A stretch of DNA of 52,906 nucleotides from an uncultured Porphyromonadaceae bacterium (lineage in GTDB: Bacteria > Bacteroidota > Bacteroidia > Bacteroidales > Muribaculaceae), in contig URSD01000016.1 of NCBI GenBank assembly GCA_900550395.1, positions 1 through 52,906 of the forward strand, given 5' to 3'. The translations under genes were made by a program, and so were the position numbers. The notes under the pieces are model-generated. The model worked only from the letters and a program-made list of their open reading frames with translations, made no database searches and had not been told where the DNA came from. Shown piece after piece: positions 14,145 to 21,844 of this stretch (positions are counted from its first letter, which is position 1; each line of letters begins with the position of its first letter).

Positions 14145-15161
14145 TCATGGTTTTGGTTGCGGGTTTTTCCCTTTGAAGTATTCGCGTACGGCGGCGCGCA
14201 GGCGCTCCATCGCTTCCGGTCGGGATGAGGGAGGAGGCGTGCCGGGGGTGTCGACGGCGAGGACGGGGAAGGGCGGGGCGCCTTCGACGCTTCCGGCCAC
14301 GGCGAGCACCGGGATGCCCCTGCGGGCGGCAAGGTCGGCGACAGCGGCCACCACCTTGCCCGCGCCGGTCTGGCGGTCGATGCGTCCTTCGCCCGTGATT
14401 ATGAGCGAGGCCGAGGCGAAGTCGGGGGCGTAGATGTCGAGCATATACTGCGCGCCGCTGCGTACGTCGGCGCCGAGGACAGTGGCGAGAGCGTGGCCGA
14501 TGCCTCCTCCGGCGCCGTCGATGGCCGAGGAACGCCCCGGCGCGACGATGCTGTCCCAGTGGAGCAGGGCGCTCCGGAGCAAGGGCAACTCGGCGGCGGT
14601 GAAGCCTTTCTGCGGGGCGAAGTCAAGGGCCGAGAGCGCTACTTCCGGGGATGGTACGAGCGACGCCTGCACGTCGGAGAGGGCTGTGAGCCGGTTGCCG
14701 AGGCCGTCGGAAGGCAGTTCGGTCCGCGCCACCAGCGGCAGCAGACGAGGCGTAAGCGGCGTGTCGATAAGCCGGCCGTCGGCGTCGTAGGCTTTCAGGC
14801 CGAGGGCCTGGAGCATGCCGGCGCCACCGTCGCAGCAGGCGGTGCCTCCTATGGCGGCCAGCACGTGGCTGTGGGTGCGTAAGGCCAAAGCAATGGCGCG
14901 ACCGAAAGCGTAGCTGCTGCGGAGCATTGGCGCCGCGTTGCCGAAGCATTGCGGACCGATGCAGGCGTGGGACTCCACAACGGCGCAGTCGGGCGGCAGA
15001 CGGTCGGCGAGCAATTCGGCGGTGCCGTCGCCGCCGTCGGCCATGGGGCAGAGCCGGATGGCGTCGCGGACGCCGGCTTCCCGCAAACCGAGCGCTATAG
15101 CCATGGCCGCGTCGGTGGCGTCCATGGTGCCTTTGAATTTGTCGGGGGCGATTACAATCAT
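14145..15161 (-). CDS. Glycerate kinase (GarK/GlxK family)
   Basis: This 338-residue cytoplasmic enzyme would phosphorylate D-glycerate with ATP. It has the family N-terminus (IVIAPDKFKGTMDATDAA, PMADGGDGTAE), AIGGTACCDGGAGMLQALG in the middle and ITGEGRIDRQTGAGKV near residue 265. The usual family length is about 370-385, so this copy is compact at the C-terminus. The start at 15161 is chosen because the earlier in-frame Met at 15251 lies across the divergent intergenic region. A TAnnTTTG box ends 3 nt before the ATG, so the message may be leaderless. It diverges from the 5'-nucleotidase gene. Confidence 0.92.
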   Translation of the reverse strand: MIVIAPDKFKGTMDATDAAMAIALGLREAGVRDAIRLCPMADGGDGTAELLADRLPPDCAVVESHACIGPQCFGNAAPMLRSSYAFGRAIALALRTHSHVLAAIGGTACCDGGAGMLQALGLKAYDADGRLIDTPLTPRLLPLVARTELPSDGLGNRLTALSDVQASLVPSPEVALSALDFAPQKGFTAAELPLLRSALLHWDSIVAPGRSSAIDGAGGGIGHALATVLGADVRSGAQYMLDIYAPDFASASLIITGEGRIDRQTGAGKVVAAVADLAARRGIPVLAVAGSVEGAPPFPVLAVDTPGTPPPSSRPEAMERLRAAVREYFKGKNPQPKP

Positions 15162-15164
15162 GCA

Positions 15165-15172
15165 CAAATTTA
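15165..15172 (-). promoter_or_regulatory. -7 box abutting glycerate kinase start
   Basis: TAAATTTG on the minus strand matches TAnnTTTG and ends 3 nt before the ATG at 15161. No TTG is present at the usual -33 distance. If functional, transcription would start at or within the start codon (a leaderless mRNA). Confidence 0.35.
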
Positions 15173-15253
15173 GTGAAAATTCAGCATCCGGGGCTATGAA
15201 TTGTAATGAAAAATGTGTAATTTCGCAGGAGCAAATAATCCATACCCACAATC

Positions 15254-16771
15254 ATGAGACTTAACGTCAGACTGCTCGTAGCGAGCGCGCTCGCGGCCAT
15301 GTGCATCACTCCGGCCGCGGCAGAGAAACTTGTAATGCTGCACACGAACGACACGCATTCGCAGATCGAGCCTTTCGAGGAGGACGACCTGGGCGGCGTG
15401 GCACGTCGCAAGGTGCTTATAGACAGTGTGCGGGCAGCCGAGCCGCACGTGCTGCTGATAGACGCCGGCGACGCCGTGCAGGGAAGCCTGTTCTTCACGC
15501 TCTTCGGCGGCGAGGTGGAGGAGCGCCTGCTGAACGCTCTGGATTACGACATCCGCATTCTGGGCAACCATGAGTTTGACAACGGCATAGACAGCATAGG
15601 GCACTGGATGCGCATGAGCAACGCCGACCTTATATCGACCAACTATGACATGCGCGGCGCGCGCATAGGCGAAATCTTCAAGCCTTACACCATCAAGCGC
15701 GTGGGTGACCGCCGCATAGGCTTCATCGGCATTAACCGCGACCCCGAGGGTCTGGCGCGAGTGGGAACCTATGACGGCGTGAAGTACAAGGACGCCATAG
15801 AGGCCGCCAACGCTGCCGCGTGGTGGCTGAAAAACGTCGAGCATGTGGACGCGGTGGTGGCCGTGACCCACATAGGCTACAAGGTGGCCGACGACATCGA
15901 CGACGTGACTCTGGCCCGGAAGTCGCGCGACATTGACGTGATAATAGGCGGACACAGTCACACTACCATAGACCCCGCCACGAAGGAGGGCCGCGAGATG
16001 GGCCACGTGGTGAACGCCGCCGGCGACACCGTGCTGATAGCGCAGACGGGCAAGGGCGCCCGCAATCTCGGAGTGGTGGAGATAGACCTGGAGACGCTGA
16101 AGCCCACATCGCGCTACCTGAAGGTGGACAAGCGGCTCGATGCGCGTGTGGACCGTGACCTGATGGCTGTGATAGACGCATTCCGCACCGGGGTAGACTC
16201 GCTCAACGCCGTGCGCGTGGCTACGTCGGCCGTGCCTCTGGAGCAGGGCAGCCCCGAGTTGCTGAACTACGTCAGCGACTTCGTGCTGGAGCGCGGCCGC
16301 GAACTCGTGCCGGACGGTAAGGTGGACCTGGCGATGATGAACCGCGGCGGCCTGCGCCGTTCGCTGCCGAAGGGCGACATCTCGGAGGGACAGATAATAA
16401 TGATGATGCCTTTCTACAACTATATAGACGTGATAGACATCAAGGGCTCCGACCTGCTGGACGCATTCGACGTGACGGCCGTGGCCGGCGGTCAGGGCAT
16501 AAGCCGCAACGTGCGGTACACTGCCAACCCAAAAGCCAAGAAGGCCTCGAACATCACTATCGACGGCAAGCCCATAGACCCGAACCGCACCTACAGGCTC
16601 GCCACCATCGACTATCTGAGCAACGGCGGCGACTACATGAAGCCCCTCACCAAGGGCAAACGCGTGGCGCAGAGCCCGAACGTGATATACTATGACCTCA
16701 TGGACTACATGCGTGCGGAGAAGGGCGAGATACGTCCTTCGTCGGAGAAACGCGTGAGGGTGGAACGTTGA
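15254..16771 (+). CDS. Bifunctional metallophosphatase/5'-nucleotidase
   Basis: This 505-residue exported enzyme of the UshA/5'-nucleotidase family would hydrolyse nucleotides or related phosphoesters in the periplasm. A signal peptide (MRLNVRLLVASALAAMCITPAAA) is followed by the calcineurin-like metallophosphoesterase domain. Its metal motifs are HTNDTHS, DAGDAVQGS, GNHEFDNG, THIG and GGHSHT. A C-terminal nucleotide-binding domain starts at about residue 310 (MMNRGGLRRSLPKGDIS, FYNYIDVIDIKGSDLLDAFD). In many Bacteroides these two halves are encoded by adjacent genes; here they form one chain. The GH3/serine hydrolase gene follows after 26 nt and is probably co-transcribed. Confidence 0.93.
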   Translation: MRLNVRLLVASALAAMCITPAAAEKLVMLHTNDTHSQIEPFEEDDLGGVARRKVLIDSVRAAEPHVLLIDAGDAVQGSLFFTLFGGEVEERLLNALDYDIRILGNHEFDNGIDSIGHWMRMSNADLISTNYDMRGARIGEIFKPYTIKRVGDRRIGFIGINRDPEGLARVGTYDGVKYKDAIEAANAAAWWLKNVEHVDAVVAVTHIGYKVADDIDDVTLARKSRDIDVIIGGHSHTTIDPATKEGREMGHVVNAAGDTVLIAQTGKGARNLGVVEIDLETLKPTSRYLKVDKRLDARVDRDLMAVIDAFRTGVDSLNAVRVATSAVPLEQGSPELLNYVSDFVLERGRELVPDGKVDLAMMNRGGLRRSLPKGDISEGQIIMMMPFYNYIDVIDIKGSDLLDAFDVTAVAGGQGISRNVRYTANPKAKKASNITIDGKPIDPNRTYRLATIDYLSNGGDYMKPLTKGKRVAQSPNVIYYDLMDYMRAEKGEIRPSSEKRVRVER

Positions 16772-16797
16772 ACATTCTTACTTAAACAGCCTCTAAA

Positions 16798-19767
16798 TTG
16801 AAAAAGCGATTCATAATCTCGGCAATGGCGCTGACGGCGGCCGCACTGATAGGTGTGGCCGTGCGTCCGACGCTTGTGGCACGTTCCAATACCCGCGCCT
16901 GCGAGCGCTGGGTCGACTCCGTGTACGGTACGCTGACCGAACGTCAGCGCGTGGCCCAGCTGTTCTGTCCCAAGATAAACCCGCGGAGCGCCGACGCCCG
17001 CCAGACGGCGTTGCGCTATGTGGAGGCCGGTGTGGGCGGTCTGCTCTTCTCGGAGGGTTCGCTGGCGCAGTACGCCTCGCTCACCAACTACGCGCAGGAG
17101 CACAGCCGCGTGCCGCTGCTGATGACATTCGACGGCGAGTGGGGTCTCTCGATGCGCATCAAGAACACACCGCGCTTCCCGCGCAACATGGGTCTCGGCG
17201 CCGTGGCCGACCCGCGGCTGCTGTATCAGTACGGCCGCGAGATGGCGCGGGAATGCCGTCTGGCAGGCATACAGGTGAACTTCGCTCCGGACGCCGACGT
17301 GAATTCCAATCCGGCCAATCCCGTGATAGGCCAGCGCTCGTTCGGCGAGAATCCGGCCCGGGTGGGCGCGCTGGTGTCGGCTTACTCGCAGGGTCTGGAG
17401 GACGGCGGCGTGCAGGCTGTGGCAAAGCATTTCCCCGGTCACGGCGACACCTCCACCGACTCGCACAAGACCCATACCACCGTGAGCCACGACCGCGCGA
17501 CTCTCGACAGCGTGGACCTCGTGCCCTTCCGCCGCTTCATCAAAGACGGTTATTCGGGCGTGATGGTGGGCCATCTCACCACGCCGGCGCTTGATGCCTC
17601 GGGACGCCCGGCGTCGCTGTCGCACCCCATCACCACCGGTCTGCTGCGCGACAAGATGGGCTTCGAGGGACTGATATATACCGACGCTCTCGGCATGAAG
17701 GGCGCTATCGTGGCGGGCAAGAATAACTGTATTCTGGCCGTGCAGGCCGGCGCTGACGTGCTCCTGTCCGAGCCCTCCACCATAAAGGACATCGATGCCG
17801 TGTGTGCGGCCGTGAAAGCCGGCACCATCAGCAAGGCCACCATAGAGGAAAGCTGCAAGCGCGTGTTGCGCTACAAGTATCTGCTCGGCCTCAGCCGGCG
17901 CCCGCACGTGCAGGAGAATGCCGCGAAGCTGGAGGCGTCGATAAACTCGCCGCAGGCCGACCGTGTGAACCGTCTGCTGACTGCGGCCTCAATGACCGTG
18001 CTCACCAACAAACACAACATGCTTCCTCTGGGCGACCTTGACAAGAATACGATAGCGGTGGTGAGCATAGGCGCTCCCGCCGAGAATGAGTTCGCCGAGA
18101 TGTGCTCGCGCTATGCCCGCGTGGAGTGCTTCTCCGTGACGGCGGAGCATCCGATGACCTCGGCCACGGCGAACCGGATAGGGCGCCACGACATAGTGGT
18201 GATGGCGGCGTTCACCGACAAGCCCTGGGCACGACAGGCGGCGGCAATGCTGCGCGGCACCAAGGGCCTGGTGGAAGTATATTTTGTCAACGCCTACCGA
18301 ATGGCGCGCTTTGAGACAGCGATCCGGAGTGCCCAGGCTGTGCTTCTGGCTTACGACGATACGCCCCTTACGCGCGAGTACGCGGCGCAGGCAATCTTCG
18401 GCGGCATCAACGTGGACGGCAAGCTGCCCGTCACCCTCAAGGGTCTCTACAAGATCGGCAGCGGCCTGAAGCTGCGCAAGACGCGCCTGGGCTATACCGT
18501 GCCGGAGGCGAAGGGCCTGAGGGCGTCGCTGACCGACAGCATAGACAGCATCGTGGGCGTGGGCCTACGTACGGGAGCCTTTCCCGGCTGCCAGGTGCTC
18601 GTGGCCCGCGGCGGCGACGTGGTGCACAGCCGCAGCTACGGCAACATAACCAAAGGGGGCGCCAAGGTGACGAACGCCACCGTCTACGACCTTGCATCAG
18701 TGTCGAAGGCAATAGGCACGCTGCCGGGAGTGATGAAAGCTTACGACATGGGGCTGTTCTCTCTCGACGACCGCGCGTCGCAGTATATCCAGGGCCTGCG
18801 CGGCACCGACAAGGAAGGCATCACAGCCCGCGAACTGCTGTTTCACGAATCGGGAATGAAGCCGGCCATCAACGTATATGAAATCATGTTCGACACGGCG
18901 AGCTACAGTGGCCCGCTGTTCACCGGAAAGGCCGACAAGAACCACAGCATATGGGTGCAGCCCCGCGCCTACGGCCACAACGCCGCAAAGCTGCGCACTG
19001 ACCTGTATTCGCCCGTGCGCGGCGCCGGCCGCGACATAGAGGCCGCAAAAGACTTCTTCATCGGCAGCGCGACCGTCGACACCATCATGCAGCGCATCTA
19101 CCACAATCCGCTGCGCAAGAACAAGGACTATACCTACTCGTGCCTCAACTTCTGCCTGCTGATGGATATGGAGCAGAACCTGACGGGACAGCGCCACGAC
19201 CACTTCGTGACGGACAGCATATGGGCTCCTCTGGGTGCCTACACCATGTGCTACCGGCCCAAGGGAAAGCATGCTCCCGACCATATAGCTCCTACCGAGA
19301 ACGACACCTACATGCGCAAGCAGACGGTACACGGTTATGTGCACGACGAGACGGCGGCAATGCTGGGCGGAATCAGCGGCAATGCGGGTGTGTTCGGCTG
19401 TGCCGACGACCTCGCCAAAGTGTGCCAGATGTGGCTTAACGGCGGCGATTACGGAGACAAACGTGTGCTTTCCGAGGCCACTGTCGACCTGTTCACCCGA
19501 ACCAAAAGCCCCACCTGCCGCCGCGGCCTGGGTTTCGACAAACCCGACAAGGAGAATCCTGACTATTCTCCGACTTGCGAGGAGGCCGGGGCCGGTGTGT
19601 ACGGTCATCTTGGTTTTACGGGCACGGTGTTCTGGGTTGACCCGGACGAGGAGCTGATATTCGTGTTCCTTACGAACCGTGTAAACCCCACGCGCGACAC
19701 TCCGGCGTTCAACAAGCTAAATATCCGCCCCGAGCTTTTCAGGCAGGTATATAAGGCGATTATTTAA
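16798..19767 (+). CDS. GH3 beta-N-acetylhexosaminidase fused to class C serine hydrolase
   Basis: This 989-residue exported two-enzyme protein has an N-terminal half (about 30-360) that is NagZ-like GH3. It contains the KHFPGHGDTSTDSH loop (around 210-223, His/Asp general acid pair) and a candidate nucleophile Asp near 297 in YTDALGMKG. A middle part (370-560) is the GH3 C-terminal sandwich. The C-terminal half (from about 575) is a beta-lactamase/penicillin-binding-type hydrolase with the SVSK tetrad (Ser634, Lys637), YSCLN (~780) and a GHLGFTGT motif. Removal of GlcNAc from peptidoglycan fragments plus cleavage of peptide or ester bonds is the expected pairing. The frame has no ATG at its signal peptide: TTG at 16798 gives KKRF followed by a hydrophobic helix, whereas the next ATG (16825) would lose the charged part. 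Confidence 0.9.
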   Translation: MKKRFIISAMALTAAALIGVAVRPTLVARSNTRACERWVDSVYGTLTERQRVAQLFCPKINPRSADARQTALRYVEAGVGGLLFSEGSLAQYASLTNYAQEHSRVPLLMTFDGEWGLSMRIKNTPRFPRNMGLGAVADPRLLYQYGREMARECRLAGIQVNFAPDADVNSNPANPVIGQRSFGENPARVGALVSAYSQGLEDGGVQAVAKHFPGHGDTSTDSHKTHTTVSHDRATLDSVDLVPFRRFIKDGYSGVMVGHLTTPALDASGRPASLSHPITTGLLRDKMGFEGLIYTDALGMKGAIVAGKNNCILAVQAGADVLLSEPSTIKDIDAVCAAVKAGTISKATIEESCKRVLRYKYLLGLSRRPHVQENAAKLEASINSPQADRVNRLLTAASMTVLTNKHNMLPLGDLDKNTIAVVSIGAPAENEFAEMCSRYARVECFSVTAEHPMTSATANRIGRHDIVVMAAFTDKPWARQAAAMLRGTKGLVEVYFVNAYRMARFETAIRSAQAVLLAYDDTPLTREYAAQAIFGGINVDGKLPVTLKGLYKIGSGLKLRKTRLGYTVPEAKGLRASLTDSIDSIVGVGLRTGAFPGCQVLVARGGDVVHSRSYGNITKGGAKVTNATVYDLASVSKAIGTLPGVMKAYDMGLFSLDDRASQYIQGLRGTDKEGITARELLFHESGMKPAINVYEIMFDTASYSGPLFTGKADKNHSIWVQPRAYGHNAAKLRTDLYSPVRGAGRDIEAAKDFFIGSATVDTIMQRIYHNPLRKNKDYTYSCLNFCLLMDMEQNLTGQRHDHFVTDSIWAPLGAYTMCYRPKGKHAPDHIAPTENDTYMRKQTVHGYVHDETAAMLGGISGNAGVFGCADDLAKVCQMWLNGGDYGDKRVLSEATVDLFTRTKSPTCRRGLGFDKPDKENPDYSPTCEEAGAGVYGHLGFTGTVFWVDPDEELIFVFLTNRVNPTRDTPAFNKLNIRPELFRQVYKAII

Positions 19768-19770
19768 TAC

Positions 19771-19847
19771 ATTAAGTATTAAGTGTTAAGTATTAAGTGT
19801 TAAGTATTAAGTGTTAAGTGTTAAGTATTAAGTGTTAAGCATTAAGT
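19771..19847. repeat. Eleven-unit 7-bp tandem repeat
   Basis: Eleven consecutive heptamers of the form RTTAAGT (one RTTAAGC) lie just behind the GH3 gene. In another phase they read AGTRTTA, the same AGTNNNN pattern as the heptamers in the 9-14 kb repeats. No gene lies in this 115-bp gap. Confidence 0.9.
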
Positions 19848-19884
19848 GGGTGTGCGGGGTGCGTTTATGCCTGATTTTAGTACC

Positions 19885-20652
19885 CTATAAACTGCTATCG
19901 TGGTATTGTCCTTTCTTGTCCGTCGTGTGGCCGTAGGCCACGGCGTGGCGGGGACAGGCGTGATAGCATGCGAGGCAGAAGGCGCAGTCGTCGGCCCAGA
20001 CGGGATGGCCCTGCGCGTCGGCGCTGATGTTGGCCATCGGGCAGGCGCGCATGCATGCGCCGCAGGCTGTGCATGCGTCGGTGTGGCGGAAGGGACGCGG
20101 CGACATGCTGTGGCGAACGAACCAGGGGTAGACCACGCGGGTCTTGAGCCACGCCATGCCGCCGGGTACAGTCATGTCAGGCCCCTCGGTCATCGCCGCC
20201 GCAATCTCGGCCACGCGTGCCGGCATGGCCGCAAGTTTTGCCTCGGCCACGGGGACGGGGTCGACGTCGAAGCCTTTCATCGTGACATACGTGTTTGGCA
20301 TCTGCACGCTGAATGCTCGTGCGGCGCGCCAGCCGCGGCGGTGCATCTCCTTGCGCCACATCGCGGCGCAGAGGCCGATGTCGTCGCCGCAGGTGGTGAG
20401 CATGAAGTGGGACAGCTTGTCCGCGCCGTCGAGCCGGACGCGCCGCATGAAGCGCCGCATGACGGGCGGCACGCCCCAGGAGTAGGTGGGGAATGCCCAC
20501 ACTACGCGGCAGCCGGATGCGGCGAGCCGGGGTGCGGGGCTGTCGGCACGCAGCATCGCGGGCGTAAGGCGCAGCACCTCGTCGCCGGTGATGGCTGCGA
20601 GAGCTTTGGCCGCGGCCGCGGTGTTGCCGCATCCCGAGAATACGATAATCAT
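19885..20652 (-). CDS. EFR1-type flavodoxin/ferredoxin fusion protein
   Basis: This 255-residue cytoplasmic electron-transfer protein has an N-terminal flavodoxin-like domain with the FMN loop SGCGNTAAAAKAL. It has a C-terminal double [4Fe-4S] ferredoxin module: CTACGACMRACP at about 197-208 and CAFCLACYHACP at about 224-235. The start at 20652 overlaps the stop of the upstream DUF2027-Smr gene (ATGA), so translation is coupled; the longer open frame to 21225 is an out-of-frame shadow of that gene. The redox partners are not evident from the neighbours. Confidence 0.9.
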   Translation of the reverse strand: MIIVFSGCGNTAAAAKALAAITGDEVLRLTPAMLRADSPAPRLAASGCRVVWAFPTYSWGVPPVMRRFMRRVRLDGADKLSHFMLTTCGDDIGLCAAMWRKEMHRRGWRAARAFSVQMPNTYVTMKGFDVDPVPVAEAKLAAMPARVAEIAAAMTEGPDMTVPGGMAWLKTRVVYPWFVRHSMSPRPFRHTDACTACGACMRACPMANISADAQGHPVWADDCAFCLACYHACPRHAVAYGHTTDKKGQYHDSSL

Positions 20653-21749
20653 CGGCGGGGAGTGGTGTTGCGTATCGTCACCTGTGTGGCGCCGAATCCG
20701 TATTCGCGGAAGGAGGCGTCCTGCACGTCGTGGCCTTTGTAGCGGTGGTTGAGCTCCTTCATGAGCGCATCGCGCAGAATGCCGTTGCCTTTGCCGTGGA
20801 TGAACACCAGGCGTACGCCCGGCGTGCGCAGATACTTGTCCATCTCGTTGCGGAAGCGGTCGACCTGGGCGTTGAGTATGTCGGCGTTCGACATGCCGCG
20901 GAGGTCGTCGAATAGCTCGGTGGCGTGGAGGTCTATCTCGATGGTGTCGCCTGCTTTTGGCCGGGGGGCGTTCTCCTTGCGGCGCACGGGCCGGTCGGCG
21001 CGCTGTTTCTCTTTCATGGCGCGCTTGAGCGCTTCCGGGTCGGGCCGGAGCTGCGGACTGAGGGGTTTGTCGTCGCGCACTATATCGAGGGCAATGACGG
21101 GCGAGTCGAAGTATTCGTTGCGTGTGAAGCAGTGCAGACGGGCGAATCGTGTGGTGTCGAGATGCGTCTCCACCAGCACGGGCTGCTTGATGGCGAAAGC
21201 CTTGCCGGAGGTCTTGCATGCGCACATCTGTATGGCTATGCGGTCCATGGCCGGGAGGTCGGTGCGGCCGAACTCGAAGGCGAAGACCTGCATGTTTGGC
21301 TCGGCCACACCGCGGTGGCGAAGCGTCCAGAGCTCGTCATCGTCGGCACGCGTCATCACGGCGTAGTCTATCAGATAGTTGGAATCGTTGACGAGGTATG
21401 CCTCGAAAGAGCTTTGGCTCAGGTTCTTGATGTCGGTAGGTTCGAATCCGAGCACGACGTTGAGCACGTCGCCGGTCGCGGTCTCCTCTATCACTTCTTC
21501 CGGCTCATCCTCGGGCGGCTCCGGCTGTCGGCGGGGCGGCTGCTGCGGAACCTCGTCGGCCTTGGGCACAACCGGCGCTCCGTGCGTCGGCGTTATGCCG
21601 GCCGACGACACGACCACGCATTCGCGCAGCAGCACGGGAGTTTCGAATCCGTCTTCGTCGACGTAGGCAATGTTGCCTGTTATCTTCACTATTCTGCCTC
21701 CCCCGGTGGTGTTGAGGAAACGCACGGTATCGCCTGTCTTTGGAGTCAT
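20649..21749 (-). CDS. DUF2027 domain protein with C-terminal Smr domain
   Basis: This 366-residue protein is typical of Bacteroidetes. The N-terminal part (GDTVRFLNTTGGGRIVKI...AYVDEDGFE) resembles the small beta-barrel that precedes Smr in MutS2-like proteins. A low-complexity acidic Pro/Glu stretch lies at ~60-95, DUF2027 at ~95-255 and the Smr domain at ~283-366 (IDLHATEL, VFIHGKGNGILRDAL). Smr domains are associated with nucleic-acid nicking or binding. The ATPase part of MutS2 is absent, so this is not MutS2. The start at 21749 follows a TAnnTTTG box by about 24 nt; the frame open to 21836 would cross the promoter. Confidence 0.88.
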   Translation of the reverse strand: MTPKTGDTVRFLNTTGGGRIVKITGNIAYVDEDGFETPVLLRECVVVSSAGITPTHGAPVVPKADEVPQQPPRRQPEPPEDEPEEVIEETATGDVLNVVLGFEPTDIKNLSQSSFEAYLVNDSNYLIDYAVMTRADDDELWTLRHRGVAEPNMQVFAFEFGRTDLPAMDRIAIQMCACKTSGKAFAIKQPVLVETHLDTTRFARLHCFTRNEYFDSPVIALDIVRDDKPLSPQLRPDPEALKRAMKEKQRADRPVRRKENAPRPKAGDTIEIDLHATELFDDLRGMSNADILNAQVDRFRNEMDKYLRTPGVRLVFIHGKGNGILRDALMKELNHRYKGHDVQDASFREYGFGATQVTIRNTTPRR

Positions 21750-21773
21750 AGTCTGTTTTGTGTTTTGTGGATG

Positions 21774-21781
21774 CAAAATTA
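21774..21781 (-). promoter_or_regulatory. -7 box for DUF2027-Smr gene
   Basis: TAATTTTG on the minus strand matches TAnnTTTG 24 nt before the ATG. No TTG is found at the usual -33 distance. Confidence 0.5.
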
Positions 21782-21803
21782 CGACTTTTTGCAAAAAAGT
21801 CAG

Positions 21804-21811
21804 TATATTTG
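21804..21811 (+). promoter_or_regulatory. -7 box for Schlafen-domain gene
   Basis: TATATTTG on the plus strand matches TAnnTTTG, 33 nt before the ATG at 21845. A standard -33 TTG is missing. It faces away from the box at 21774-21781, forming a divergent promoter pair. Confidence 0.5.
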
Positions 21812-21844
21812 TAGACGAGTTAGTATTTTTAAACATTATGGAAT

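Noticed and set aside
13930..14148. Small open frames inside the dispersed repeats
   Set aside because: They consist of translated hairpin and heptamer sequence, differ between copies by frame and stop codons, and have no start context; not treated as genes.
19771..19847. CRISPR-like array
   Set aside because: Units are 7 bp and contiguous without spacers; this is a simple tandem repeat, and no cas genes are nearby.
20652..21225. N-terminal extension of the flavodoxin/ferredoxin gene
   Set aside because: The extension lies out of frame inside the DUF2027-Smr gene and has Arg/Pro/His-rich shadow composition; the ATGA overlap at 20649-20652 marks the true start.
20649..21749. MutS2 mismatch-repair ATPase
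   Set aside because: The Smr domain and small N-terminal barrel are MutS2-like, but there is no Walker A or MutS core; length and middle domain fit DUF2027-Smr instead.
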